This document shows positions 12,776 through 22,138 of a stretch of DNA of 64,000 nucleotides, piece by piece. The notes beneath the pieces were generated by a model, which worked only from the letters and a program-made list of their open reading frames with translations, ran no database searches and was not told where the DNA came from. Position numbers and translations under genes: made by a program. How positions within the stretch are numbered: position 1 is the first letter of the stretch; the number at the start of each line of letters is the position of its first letter. Location of the stretch: NCBI GenBank assembly GCA_037893225.1, contig JAZGUH010000273.1, positions 62,001 to 126,000 of the forward strand, read 5' to 3'. The DNA is from Hippasteria phrygiana (taxonomy: Eukaryota > Echinodermata > Asteroidea > Valvatida > Goniasteridae).

Positions 12776-12780
12776 CAGTG

Positions 12781-13315
12781 TGAGTCTCCGGAAACTTTTG
12801 ATCGAGAAATTGAGCTTGCCAAAATTGAGCTGGAAAAAGAAAGGCTCAGGCTTGAGTTTGAAGAAAAAGAAAAAGAAAGAGAAAAGGAAAAGACAGGCTT
12901 GAGCGAGAAAAGGAAAAAGACAGGCTTGAGTTTGAAGAAAGAGCGAAGGAAAAACAAGAAAGAGAAAAAGAAAGAGAATTTGAACTACGAAAGCTTAAAC
13001 TCGAATATCAACTGAAAACTAGAGAATTGGAATTAGGTGCAAAGAAAGACACAGGCAAAGAGAGAACTCAAATTGACTTTGATCTAGCGAAAAACGTGAG
13101 GTTGGTGCCGAAGTTCAACGAACATGACGTTGAAACATATTTTCTGTCTTTCGAGAAAACTGCCAAAAGTCTGAAGTGGCCTGAGAAGTATTGGCCTTTG
13201 CTCCTGCAGAGCACGTTTTTGGGTAAGGCTAAAAAAGTCTATGCCACACTTTCAGAGGACCAGTGTAGTGAATATGCTACAGTTAAAACAGCCATTTTGA
13301 AAGCTAATGAGTAAG
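12781..13315 (+). pseudogene. Gag coiled-coil and capsid region of the Gmr1-like element
   Basis: This continues the frame cut at 3742. First comes a highly charged Glu/Lys/Arg helix (about 12785-13030), probably a coiled coil, with a one-base slip near 12890. A capsid-like segment follows from about 13080 (VRLVPKFNEHDVETYFLSFE, then LLLQSTFLGKAKKVYATL), matching the pattern of Ty3/Gypsy capsid domains. A stop falls at 13312. The remaining capsid similarity continues in other frames to about 13520. Confidence 0.75.
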
Positions 13316-13565
13316 TTCCTGAGGCCTTTAGGCAGAAATTTCGAAAATTGACTAGATCAAAATTAATGGCCAGACCTTTGTCGAATTCGGTAGACAAAAG
13401 GAAATTGTGTTTGATCGATGGTATCGATCTCTCAAAGTTAAGAAGACATTTGAGGAGCTGTAAGAATTTGTCCTCATGGAGGAGTTCAAAAAGAGTGTGA
13501 GGCCAATGGCAACCGTGTTTCTTCTTCGAAGGTGGTTGATGAAATCTACAAAGATTTTGTTCATC
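13316..13565 (+). pseudogene. Decayed capsid C-terminus, zinc-knuckle region apparently deleted
   Basis: Capsid-like peptides (VPEAFRQKF, then FGRQKEIVFDRWYRSLKVKK, then FVLMEEFKKSVRPMATVFL) occur in shifting frames. The sequence then passes straight to protease-like text without any visible CCHC knuckle, which Gypsy Gag proteins of this type normally carry. An internal deletion is inferred. Confidence 0.5.
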
Positions 13566-13840
13566 GTGGTGATGTGTCGTGTGGGTCTGAGGAGGCCGGC
13601 AGTCCAGTTGTTATCCTATTGGATACAGGCGCGCCACAGTCACTGATGCTGGAGGATGTGTTGCCATTGTCTCCAGAAAGTTCGCTGAATGCAAAAATGT
13701 TGATTCAAGGTATTGGGGGTTATTTTATGCCTGTCTCGTAATTGCATAGGGTAAATTTGAAATGTGACTTGTTCACTGGCCCTGTGGATGTTGAAGTTGT
13801 TTCTAGTCTGCCGATGAAAGGTGTCGGGTTTTTGCTAGGT
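13566..13840 (+). pseudogene. Aspartic protease domain of the Gmr1-like element
   Basis: The catalytic LLDTGAPQSLML motif lies near 13616-13650 with the usual hydrophobic beta-strand context. A later GVGFLLGND segment (about 13820) matches the conserved C-terminal part of retropepsin-like domains. A TAA at 13739-13741 and frame changes break it. This protease would cleave Gag-Pol in the particle. Confidence 0.75.
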
Positions 13841-13841
13841 A

Positions 13842-14170
13842 ATGACGTTGGCAGTGTCGGCATCCCCTATTGTCTCTGGTGAACCTGTGGATGAGCCAGA
13901 AATTCATTCTTTGGAGGAGGAGTTTCCAGAAATCTTCCCCGAGTGTGCAGTGACGAGATCTCAGTCGAAACAGATGGAAAAGAAGGTTGCAGAGTCAGTG
14001 CCGATAGAGGAGGACTCTGGTGTTTGGCTGGCGGAAACTTTCTTCAATAAGGTAGAAGAAAATGAGGGAGTGTCTCAAGATGCTAAGTTTAGCCGATCCT
14101 CGCTGATAGAGCAGCAGAAAGCGGACCCAGATTTGAGGAAGCTCGCCCAGACAGCGTGTTCTGGGTAAGA
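13842..14170 (+). pseudogene. Linker between protease and integrase
   Basis: The open frame encodes an acidic linker (PEIHSLEEEFPEIFPECAVT) followed by LIEQQKADPDLRKLAQTA. The latter resembles the helix just upstream of the integrase zinc-binding domain in animal Gypsy elements. No RT or RNase H motif is present here, although in the usual Gypsy order both would precede the integrase. That absence supports the Gmr1-type order. Confidence 0.6.
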
Positions 14171-14815
14171 GGTTCAGGGGTTCCCAGAATGCTACTACGT
14201 CAAGTCTGGCGTGTTAATGAGTAAATGGAGACCTACCCAGAGACCAGCTGATATACAGAATGGAGTATTGTCCATCAAATTGTTGTTCCTCCGTGTTACC
14301 GTGATGAGATATTGAGAATTGCACACGAGATTCCGGTTGCAGGTCATCTTGGCATCAGAAAGACTCAAGCTAGAGTCATGGCCCATTTTTATTGGCCTAA
14401 GCTACACCAAGATGTGGTTGCATTTTGCAAGACGTGCCATACGTGTCAGATGGTGGGAAAGATGATACCGATTCCTGCATTTGATGAGCCATTTACGAGA
14501 GTCCTCGTTGATTGTGTTGGTCCTCTACCGCGGACGAAGTCCGGGCATCAGTTTTTGTTGACCATAATGGATTTGTCAACCAGATTTCCAGAGGCCATTC
14601 CACTGAGGAAGATAACAGCCAAAGTTGTTGTTGAGGCTCTTATGCAGTTTTTCACAAGATAATGGTTTACCGAAAGAAGTGCAGTCCGATCAAGGGTCTA
14701 ACTTCATGTCGGGTGTGTTTAAGGAAGTCCTGCGTGAGCTGGGGATCAAGCAGTTGAAATCATCTGCATATCACCCGCAGTCTCAAGGAGCTCTTGAGAG
14801 GTATCATTAAACCCT
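14171..14815 (+). pseudogene. Integrase (zinc-binding and catalytic core) of the Gmr1-like element
   Basis: The HHCC zinc-binding motif is visible: HEIPVAGH with CKTCHTC. The catalytic core follows with Asp in VLVDCVGPLP, Asp in QSDQGSNFMS and Glu in YHPQSQGALERY, so the DDE triad is complete. A frameshift near 14660 and a TAA just after ERYH (14808-14810) break the frame. The enzyme would join element cDNA to the genome. Confidence 0.88.
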
Positions 14816-15433
14816 CTCGAATATGATCAGAGCATATACTGCGAGGATTTCCCAGAAGATTGGGACAAAGGAATTCCCTTTCTGTTTGCAACTAGGGACT
14901 CACCAAACGAGTCAACCGGTTTTACTCCGTTTGAGTTGGTCTACGGTCTTAAGGTGAGGGGGCCTTTGAAACTCATCAAGGAGAGGTTTCTGGCAGAGGA
15001 GGATGAGACAAATCTGCTCGACTATGTGTCGAACTTCAACAAGAGGCTTTCCAAAGCATGTTCTGTGGCACAAGAACATCTCAAGGTGTCCCAACGGGTC
15101 ATGAAGACAAGAGCAGACAAGAAATCTGAAGTCCGCGCTTTTAAACCCGGCGAAAATGTGCTAGTGCTGTTGCCTCTGCCTGGCGAGCCCCTTAAAGCGA
15201 AGTTCAGTGGGCCCTACTGTGTCAAAAAGAAACTCAATGATGTAAATTACATAGTCAGTACCCCAGATCGAAGAAAGAGCCAAAGAGTTTGTCATGTGAA
15301 CATGCTCAAGAGATACATGTACTACGAGCGTGATAATTCTGGCCAACCAGTGGGGGTAGCTGTCATTGAGTCAAATCCCGACAGTGACAATTCAGATGAT
15401 GAAGACCTCGAGTCAAAAACAGCTGAACTTTAG
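14816..15433 (+). pseudogene. Integrase C-terminal region with GPY/F module
   Basis: After a frame break, a 165-residue open stretch (14936-15433) reads FELVYGLKVRGPLKL, an amphipathic helical region, then FKPGENVLVLLP and KFSGPYCVKKKL, ending RVCHVNMLKRY. The last part is the GPY/F module that follows the integrase core in many Gypsy elements and helps target or multimerise the enzyme. An acidic tail follows. Confidence 0.8.
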
Positions 15434-15733
15434 TTTTTGGCTGTTCAGCTTTCAAATTCTGAAATTCTTGCCAACTTGGACGAAATCCTTGGTTTTTTGC
15501 ACAATGACCAACGGAGAGACTTAAGTACGAGCCAGTTTGTTCTGACAAGCCAGCCCGAACGTCGGTTGCCGTTCATGATGTTGATGTAGGAAATACAAGA
15601 CCTATAAAATAGGCAACCTACCGACTTAACCCTGACAAATTATCCAAGGTTCGGGAAGAGGTTATTAGTTCATGATTGAGCATGACATTATAGAACCTAG
15701 TCAGAGTTCTTGGAGTTCTCCAATTGTCATGGT
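15434..15733 (+). pseudogene. Start of reverse transcriptase, located after integrase and truncated
   Basis: Frames shift, but the peptides LSNSEILANLDEIL, then YRLNPDKLSKVREEV, then MIEHDIIEPSQSSWSSPIVM are the N-terminal landmarks of Ty3/Gypsy RT. They lie downstream of the integrase, which is the inverted pol order of Gmr1-like elements. The RT is cut at 15733 by the tRNA-like fold-back element. No later RT or RNase H was found in the window. Confidence 0.8.
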
Positions 15734-16568
15734 ATATGTATAAAGCACTGCATGCTCAGTGCTTTCCAAAAACCTGTGTGAACAAATTCACAGGCTTACT
15801 CGGGCGGCACGACTTCCTGCATTTGTGTGCAGACGTCTTAACCACTCGATTGATCCCGGAAAGCTCGGTGGTCGAGTGGTAGACGTCTGCACTATGAGAA
15901 GGAAGCCGTGGGTTCAAGTCCCACCCGAGTAAGCCTGTGATTTTTTTTTAAACACAGGCTCTCGGAAAGTGTTGACCCTACAGTGCTTCATACATTACGT
16001 CGGGAAAGGACAAAAGAGAATATAGCTGTTCTAATTTAATTAACATCATCCCCGACGCAAATTCCATCTTCTTACTCAATAATTCATAATTGTTCAGATG
16101 AATGTATGAAGCCAATGCCAATTTATATCGTCTATTAAAACACTCTTTCAAGCAGAAAAGTAGTGATTTGAGTTGTGAATTTTCTAATGGAATAGGATAA
16201 AATGAAATAGGACAAAAGAAAATGTAATTAATATTCAAGTGAGGTGGTACTAAACAAATAAAAACAAAGTTGAACTTTTAACGTTCTTGTTAACGTTTAG
16301 CAGATCTTGCGAGGACCAGTTAGTTTAAAAAGTATTGTTCTGTATCTGTTACCTGATTTTCACTTATGCTGAAAATATGCTTTGGTTCTTTGAGTAAATG
16401 TTCATGTTACCGAACAATTTGCGTACATGTACAGTTGGTAACTCACTATACAAGAAAACTCTGTCAAGTCACACTAAACATCTGATATGTACATCTGAAC
16501 ATCTGGATATGCAAACTCTGCACGTTACCAAAGTATGACATTCAACTTATACAAATGAACTCGTCTCT
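15734..16568. mobile_element. tRNA-like fold-back element, copy 1 (left arm shortened)
   Basis: It matches 22,588-23,411 along its length with few differences. The head is a palindrome: the left arm (to about 15,860) is the reverse complement of a right arm (about 15,862-16,055) that contains a tRNA-like cloverleaf. About 510 bp of unique AT-rich tail follows. This copy lacks the outer ~47 bp of the left arm present in copy 2. It interrupts the RT of the LTR element, so it is younger than that element. Confidence 0.8.
15862..15931 (+). tRNA. tRNA-like sequence (pseudo-tRNA) in fold-back copy 1
   Basis: A 70-nt cloverleaf can be drawn: acceptor AGCTCGG with CCGAGTA (one mismatch, one GU), D arm GTC/GAC, anticodon stem with one mismatch, and a perfect T arm GTGGG-TTCAAGT-CCCAC. 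Internal Pol III signals are good: A box TGGTCGAGTGGT and B box GGTTCAAGTCC. The loop would give anticodon TAT, but position 33 is C instead of T, so decoding is doubtful. A T-run (TTTTTTTT) follows about 10 nt downstream. Confidence 0.6.
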
Positions 16569-17272
16569 TGTGGGGTCAAGTCCCGCTCCCTTATCCATGT
16601 AGTGCCAGCCTCAGGTCGTGGGGTCAAGTCCCGCTCCCTCATCCATGCAGTGCCAGCCTCAGATTGTGGGGTCAAGTCCCGCTCCCTCATCCATGCAGTG
16701 CCAGCCTCAGGTTGTGGGGTCAAGTCCCGTTCCCTCATCCGTGCAGTGCCAGCCTCATGTTGTGGGGTCAAGTCCCGCTCCCTCATCCGTGCAGTGCCAG
16801 CCTCAGGTTGTGGGGTCAAGTCCCGCTCCCTCATCCGTGCAGTGCCAGCCTCGGGTTGTGGGGTCAAGTCCCGCTCCCTCATCCGTGCAGTGGCAGCCTC
16901 AGGTTGTGGGGTCAAGTCCCGCTCCCTCATCCGTGCAGTGCCAGCCTCAGGTTGTTGGGTCAAGTCCCGCTCCCTCATCCGTGTAGTGCCAGCCTCATGT
17001 TGTGGGGTCAAGTCCTGCTCCCTCGTCCGTGTAGTGCCAGCTTCATGTCGTGTGGTCAAGTCCCGCTCCCTCATCCGTGCAGTGCCAGCCTCATGTTGTG
17101 GGGTCAAGTCCCGCTCCCTCATCCGTGCAGTGCCAGCCTCATGTTGTGGAGTCAAGTCCTGCTCCCTTGTCCGTGTAGTGCCAGCCTCATGTCGTGTGGT
17201 CAAGTCCCGCTCTCATCGGTGAAGCGGCAGCGTCAGGTCATGGGGTCAAGTCCTGCTCCCTCATCCGTGTAG
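16569..17272. repeat. 48-bp minisatellite, about 15 units
   Basis: The unit is GTGGGGTCAAGTCCCGCTCC followed by a CTCATCCGTGCAGTGCCAGC-type second half. Since 48 is divisible by three, several frames on both strands stay open over 120-234 codons, giving periodic 16-residue peptides. These are artefacts of the repeat, not evidence for a protein. The unit contains a B-box-like GGGTCAAGTCCC. The array begins exactly at the end of fold-back copy 1. Confidence 0.92.
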
Positions 17273-17394
17273 GCCCTACATTATACATTTTGAAAATGTT
17301 GTGGTGCATTATGGAAAAATGTCCCCCGATCTGGAATAAAGTAAATGTTTCCTGATTTGAAATTGTACCGGACTGGTCAAGGCAAGTTGACGGG

Positions 17395-17660
17395 GGCTCG
17401 GACAACTCGACCGGTTGCCAACTCAACTCGCGACAACACGACCGGTGCGACAACACGACCGGTGCGACAACTCGACCGGTGCGACAACTCGACCGGTGCG
17501 ACAACTCGACCGGTGCGACAACTCGACCGGTGCGACAACTCGACCGGTGCGACAACTCGACCGGTGCGACAACTCGACCGGTGCGACAACTCGACCGGTG
17601 CGACAACTCGACCGGTGCGACAACTCGACCGGTGCGACAACTCGACCGTCTGTGCTTCAG
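17395..17660. repeat. 17-bp minisatellite CTCGACCGGTGCGACAA, about 14 units
   Basis: Near-perfect tandem units, with degenerate units at the left edge (GGACAACTCGACCGGTTGCC and so on). The flanking sequence CTCGACCGTCTGTGCTTCAG and a later AAGTCGACTCG also occur beside a shorter degenerate version at 47,826-48,010. Open frames through it are repeat artefacts. Confidence 0.92.
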
Positions 17661-18589
17661 ATGAAAAGGCAAGTCGTCCGTTTAGTTGTTCATTGAAACA
17701 AGTCGACTCGTAATTTTGTTTGGGCAACGGAAAAATCCACTGACGTTTAGTTATTGACTGATTTCTGAATAAAATGTGAATAATTATTGGCCTGACAATT
17801 AGAATTACATAGGTCTAGGCATACTCGCAGGACGTGTTCGAAACTGCGCAAAAAGCGACGCAAAACAAAAGCTCTTTTACTTCAGAGGGGTTGCAGACGC
17901 CAAAAATGAAAATTTCTCAGGAGAAAACAAATATAGGGGCCTAAATGATCTGCCTGTGCCCTCAAAACGGAGATTGTGTAGGCCTATATTGCCTAACGTT
18001 AGGCCTAGCCTACTATACGGGACCCGTTCCTATAAGAGAACAAAAGGAAAGAGTTCCGTTTTATAAACTCCAACAAGTTGAAAAAGGGGTGCCTTTTATT
18101 TGTAGGGGATTTAAGCGAGGAAAAGTAAATAAATAAATAATACATTTTATGTTTTTTTCAATTTAATAATTTTGTTTTTTTTATTAATAAGCTGGAAACC
18201 TCTCCCCTTCATATCTTCCTCCTTCATCTCTCCCGTGCTCCTCTCTCTTCTGTTCCACCCCCACGCATCTCTATCACTCCGTGTTCCTTTCTCCATTTCC
18301 CCTCGCCAAGGTTCGAACCTCCATCGAAATCAAGCCTGTAAGAGAACGTAGGTTAATACATGGTATGTTTATCCACTCGTCCACGAGCGGTTGTTGCTCC
18401 TAGAAGCATTTTCGTCATATGGTGTATGTCGCAATCTGACTTCTGAATTATTTAAATTAGGAATATTAATTTATGACGTAGACTTTGGAATATTCCAAAA
18501 TCACAAGGTAGATCAGGTCTTGAATAATTGGTTGTCCGGTATACAATGAAAGGAATGTTTGGAATGCTTTAGAAATCATTCCTACCAAA
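17661..18589. other. Non-genic spacer
   Basis: AT-rich sequence with a pyrimidine-rich stretch (18,190-18,300). No gene is recognised. A word AAGGTTCGAACCTCC at 18,308 resembles a Pol III B box, but no tRNA fold was found around it. Confidence 0.5.
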
Positions 18590-19395
18590 ATGACTGAGCA
18601 AGAAACTTGGAGCCTAGTTCGTTCGTGCAGAGAGGTGTTGGTAAACCAACAAACCACTGTTGAATTCTGCAAGGAGCATAGAGTGATTGCTGCCGCCCCA
18701 GTTTGCGGGGAATGTCGGAAACCGTCGACCTGGTCCGTGAGAGCGGACTTGGTCGACGGTTTTTCATGGCGGTGCGGCAGGAGACCCTGCAGCAAATACT
18801 CCCGCAACTGCAGTATCCGACATGGGAGTTGGTTTGCAAACAGCAACATGTCTCTGGGGAAGATATTGTTGCTGACCTACTGCTGGGCCGCACTGATGTC
18901 GAACGAAGCCGCAATGCGGGAATGCAGTTACAAAGGTGGCACAAGTCGTGAAACTGTTGTGGACTGGTTCTCGTATTGCCGTGAAGTTTGTCTCCACGTG
19001 GTCTAGCCAGATGGCACTAAGCAAATTGGTGGCCCTAATAAGACCGTCGAGATCGATGAGTCGAAATTCGGCCGGCGAAAATACAACAAAGGCCGAATCA
19101 GAGAGGGCAAGTGGGTCCTCGGTGGGATTTGCCGTGAGACAAAGGAAACCTTCTTCATCGAGGTAGAAAATAGAGAGTCTGCAACACTTATTCCTTTAAA
19201 TAATTATTAAGGAATAATGTGGCTGCAGGCTCAACAGTCATGACGGACTGTTAGAAGTCTTATGACTGCCTCGATAAAGAAGGATTCCAACATCTCACGG
19301 TGAACCACTCCCTCCACTTTGTGGATCCCGACACTGGCGCCCTCACTCAAAACATCGAGTGTCAGTGGTGGCGGTGTCGGCCGGCTGCTGCCCTT
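18590..19395 (+). pseudogene. Merlin-superfamily transposase relic (IS1595/ISXO2-like DDE)
   Basis: The ATG frame at 18590 begins with a helical region and a zinc-ribbon-like CGECRK...CGRRPC. It runs through one in-frame TAG (19004) into the catalytic domain: VEIDESKFGRRKYNKG (first Asp) and WVLGGICRETKETFFIEV. After a frame change near 19210 come VMTDC-stop-KSYDCL (second Asp, with TAG where Trp is expected) and HFVDPDTGALTQNIECQW (Glu). The D-D-E residues and the VDPDTGA block are those of Merlin transposases. The C-terminus is lost in a C/G-rich low-complexity tract. Terminal repeats were not identified. Confidence 0.85.
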
Positions 19396-19429
19396 TTCTT
19401 TGTTTTCTTTATGCGGAACTGCCAAAAGT

Positions 19430-19560
19430 GGGGGGGGATTTCCTCCAAGTGGAAAAAGTGGGGGGATGACCCCCCCCCCCCCCTGCGCCTGCGCCCCCAC
19501 CCCCCCCCCCCCCCCCCCCCCCACCTCCCCGTTGTGACCAAAATCCCGGGCGTTGGGGGG
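19430..19560. repeat. Low-complexity poly-C/poly-G tract
   Basis: GGGGGGG and long C runs, including more than 20 consecutive C bases with few interruptions (19,470-19,525). Similar tracts occur at 35,190, 49,466, 57,363, 58,098, 58,197, 62,338 and 62,470. Such runs are prone to length error in any assembly. Confidence 0.85.
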
Positions 19561-19873
19561 ACTGGAGACAAGAATGACACTAGAGGGTGCTGTTTATGAT
19601 ACAATGTGCGAGTTGTACATATAATGCAAATGCACACTTATGTCCCAAAGCCTGACAAGACGACGATTCAAAGTTTTTTTTACTGTTTGTATCTTGTTTT
19701 CTTAAATACATTTTGACTGTTGCAAATAATGTTTTTGTTTCTCACCACACAAATCTGGGGTGGTGGGTTATCCAAAGGCCCATCCCCCGGGATTTACGCC
19801 CATGGTATTCCCCACACAATCTTGAAGTTTTTGTTTTAATTATTGTAGTTTTTTTTTCTATTTACATTTACAG

Positions 19874-20685
19874 ATCAGCAATGGATCAAGATATTATAGC
19901 CACGTATTTCCATTTGGGATTAAGCTACAAAGACATTTTGTATGCGCTCGCTCTAAACCATCGAATCGTCATTAGCCTTAGAACTTTGAAAAGACGTTTG
20001 CGTCAACAACGTCTGTTTCGACGTAAAGACTTCACAGACATTCTAGATGTCGCTACCAACATCTCTGAACAGATTAAGAAAAGTGGAAATATGCATGGAT
20101 ACAGGTGGATGCATTTGAAATGTCTGCAAGCAGGCAAGGTGGTTCAGCGAGACACTGTTTATGCCGTAATGAAGATCTTAGATCCCGATGGTCTGCAACT
20201 TAGAAGAAGAGGAAGACTTAGAAGACGGGAATATTTTGCAAAAGGACCCAACTACCTGTGGCATCTGGACTCATATGATAAACTCAAGTTATATGGGCTA
20301 CGTATCAACGGTTGTATTGATGGTTTCTCACGCCAGTTAATTTGGTTAAACGTATTATCGCACAAGCAGTGACCCCAAAGTAATTGCTGGATATTACATA
20401 GAGGCAGTGAGCGTTATGGAGGGATGCCCACGTATGGTTAGAGGAGACATGGGAACCGAGAACGGGCGTGTGGCATCGATGCAGGCATTCTTGTCAGAGC
20501 AGGATAGCTTAATATATGGGAAAAGTACTCATAATCAACCGATAGAGGCTTTTTGGTGTATGTTGCGTAAAGAATGTATCCAGTTTTGGATAGATACCCT
20601 CAAGACACTGAAGGATGCTGGCGATTTCACTGGAGACCTCCTGAACACGGGTCTCGTGCAATTCTGCTTCTTGAGTTTGGTGGAG
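19874..20685 (+). CDS. Integrase-core (DDE) protein, exon with start codon; one-base frameshift
   Basis: The ATG is at 19881, just after a 3' splice site (TTTACATTTACAG), so an upstream noncoding exon is likely. The N-terminus reads DIIATYFHLGLSYKDILYAL, a helix-turn-helix region, followed by RRRGRLRRREYFAKGPNY. The catalytic core has Asp in WHLDSYDKLK, Asp in RGDMGTENG and Glu in NQPIEAFWCMLRKE. This matches an integrase-core protein family found in many copies in fish and invertebrate genomes, of transposon origin (possibly IS3EU or Ginger relatives). A single extra T near 20355 shifts the frame; on either side the family pattern is intact. A 5' splice site GAG|GTGTGT ends the exon in phase 0. 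Confidence 0.8.
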
Positions 20686-20720
20686 GTGTGTTGAGTTATT
20701 ATACGTCATCCCCACCATAA

Positions 20721-21290
20721 GGCCTTTTCACACTTGACAAAATCTCGGGGCGGCCCCGGGGCGACGCGGGGGTGAGAATGTGCTACGTTTCACAATAGCC
20801 ATTGTCGCCCCGGGGCCACCCCCGAGATTGGTCTCGCCCCGGGGCGAACTCACCCCTGCTCCAGGCGTGCGGAGTTTCGTTTAACCCGGGTTGAGAAACA
20901 GGTGGTCTCGACAAAAGAATTCCTTAGGTCCTGTCAAAGCGCGCGCTATTGTTAATTGTATACAGTTTGTGCAAAAGCGCAGCGCCATTATTCTGAAGCA
21001 CAATATGTGGCAGAGGTCATTGTGTTCCCGGAATCTCAGGAATTATTTTCAGCGAGGAGGAAGTTAGGAATTTACTGGCCATTTGGGGGTCGATGAAGTA
21101 CAAACTTCGTGTGAAACGCTCATGCCCAACCCCGGGGCGAGCTCGCCCCGGGGTTGGCTGAGGTAGGTTTGCGCGAAACGAGTGTGAAACGACGCGGGTT
21201 TGAATTTGGGGGTGAAAACGCCGGGGCGGCACCGGGGCCGCCCCCGGGGCGAGTTCACCCCGGGGTTTGGCGCTCTAGTGTGAAAAGGCC
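20721..21290. mobile_element. PIF/Harbinger-type MITE with TAA target duplication, in the intron
   Basis: The ends GGCCTTTTCACACT and AGTGTGAAAAGGCC are exact inverses, flanked by TAA on both sides (20718-20720, 21291-21293). A 3-bp TAA duplication is typical of PIF/Harbinger. The interior is rich in CCCCGGGGCG palindromes near both ends. No coding capacity is seen. Confidence 0.85.
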
Positions 21291-21307
21291 TAACGAAGAG
21301 CCGTACA

Positions 21308-21806
21308 TGTCACCGTTTTGAACACGAAGGGACGGGCATCTTTTAGAATGACTTTTCCCCCACTTGTTTGTGGATTTAACGTCGTACTTGACCATTCTGA
21401 CTTTCATGAGCAAAAGTTACTAAATTTCTTAATTAGACTAACTGTGCAAGGGGCCGACATGTAACAATAATTGCATTTCGCGTTATTATGAACTTACGAA
21501 GAGACGTGAACATGCCCGCCCGTCTCTTGAACCGGAGATCTGTGAAAGTAGGTCAACTGAGATTTTAGGTTTCAGGAAAGGGAACTACTTAATTTTGCCA
21601 ATTAACCCCTGTTATTATGATAGTTTCCGAGGTTATAGAAAATAATGTAGCGCTCGAAGAACAGCATGGGTGCTTTTTCCCTGCATTAAATTATTTAATG
21701 ATTTACTTTTTGCAGTTTTAAAATGAGAAGAACTTCAAGGGCGATCATCTCGAAATGCGTTTTTCTTAAAAAGCGACATGCCCGTCTCTTCGTGAAAACG
21801 GTTACG
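21308..21806. mobile_element. TIR element (about 498 bp) in the same intron
   Basis: The ends are GTCACCGTTTTgaaCACGAAG and the inverse of GTAACCGTTTTCACGAAGAG. Its right half (from about 21,610) is repeated at 53,105-53,295. The terminal word GTCTCTTCGTGAAAAC also recurs in the tandem array at 36,158-36,410. The target duplication is unclear. The superfamily cannot be named. Confidence 0.65.
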
Positions 21807-22138
21807 GTTAGTTCCTATGTGTACTAGTTTCAATCTGAAAGTTAGCTGGTTTATTTCCACATTTCGACGAAATGAATATGGGTTGAAGGAGACTCAACTC
21901 TTTTAGAGCTAAACCGATCTCAATTCCTAACTGGTTTCCATTGTGCCAGTCTTTTAAAGGTCTGTAACTCAAAGGTAGCATTGGCAACTTCAACCATTTG
22001 TGTGCGGTTGGGCCTCATTGCATGCGATTTTCTGTTCTGCCAGTTTGGGGTAGGCCTATACGTGATGCTTTGGTAAAATGTTAATACCGGAATAACGCAG
22101 CCCAATTTTTGGCATTATTTCTGTTTTTCATTTTGCAG

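Larger units (their letters stand above)
3743..12780. mobile_element. CACTA (EnSpm)-like non-autonomous DNA transposon, 9,038 bp
   Basis: The ends are CACTGTGAATGGCCTGGATG and its exact inverse, flanked by a 3-bp duplication TGA (3740-3742 and 12781-12783). CACTR ends with a 3-bp duplication are the CACTA/EnSpm signature. Dense subterminal copies of GGATGTGATTTT, arranged inversely at the two ends, match the transposase-binding repeats of that superfamily. The terminal inverted repeats are about 700 bp (3743-4450 and 12065-12780). No transposase-like ORF was recognised inside. The element sits in gag, and the flanking reading frame continues across the TGA duplication. Confidence 0.75.

Noticed and set aside
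15862..15931. Functional tRNA-Ile(UAU) gene
   Set aside because: Position 33 is C, the anticodon stem has a mismatch, and the sequence is duplicated identically within a repeat family with inverse arms; kept only as tRNA-like.
16547..17272. Long overlapping ORFs of 120-234 codons on both strands
   Set aside because: They follow a 48-bp tandem repeat (period divisible by three), so several frames stay open automatically; composition is purely periodic.
17238..17727. Arg/Ser/Val-repeat ORFs in several frames
   Set aside because: Artefact of the 17-bp CTCGACCGGTGCGACAA repeat; no start context or domain.
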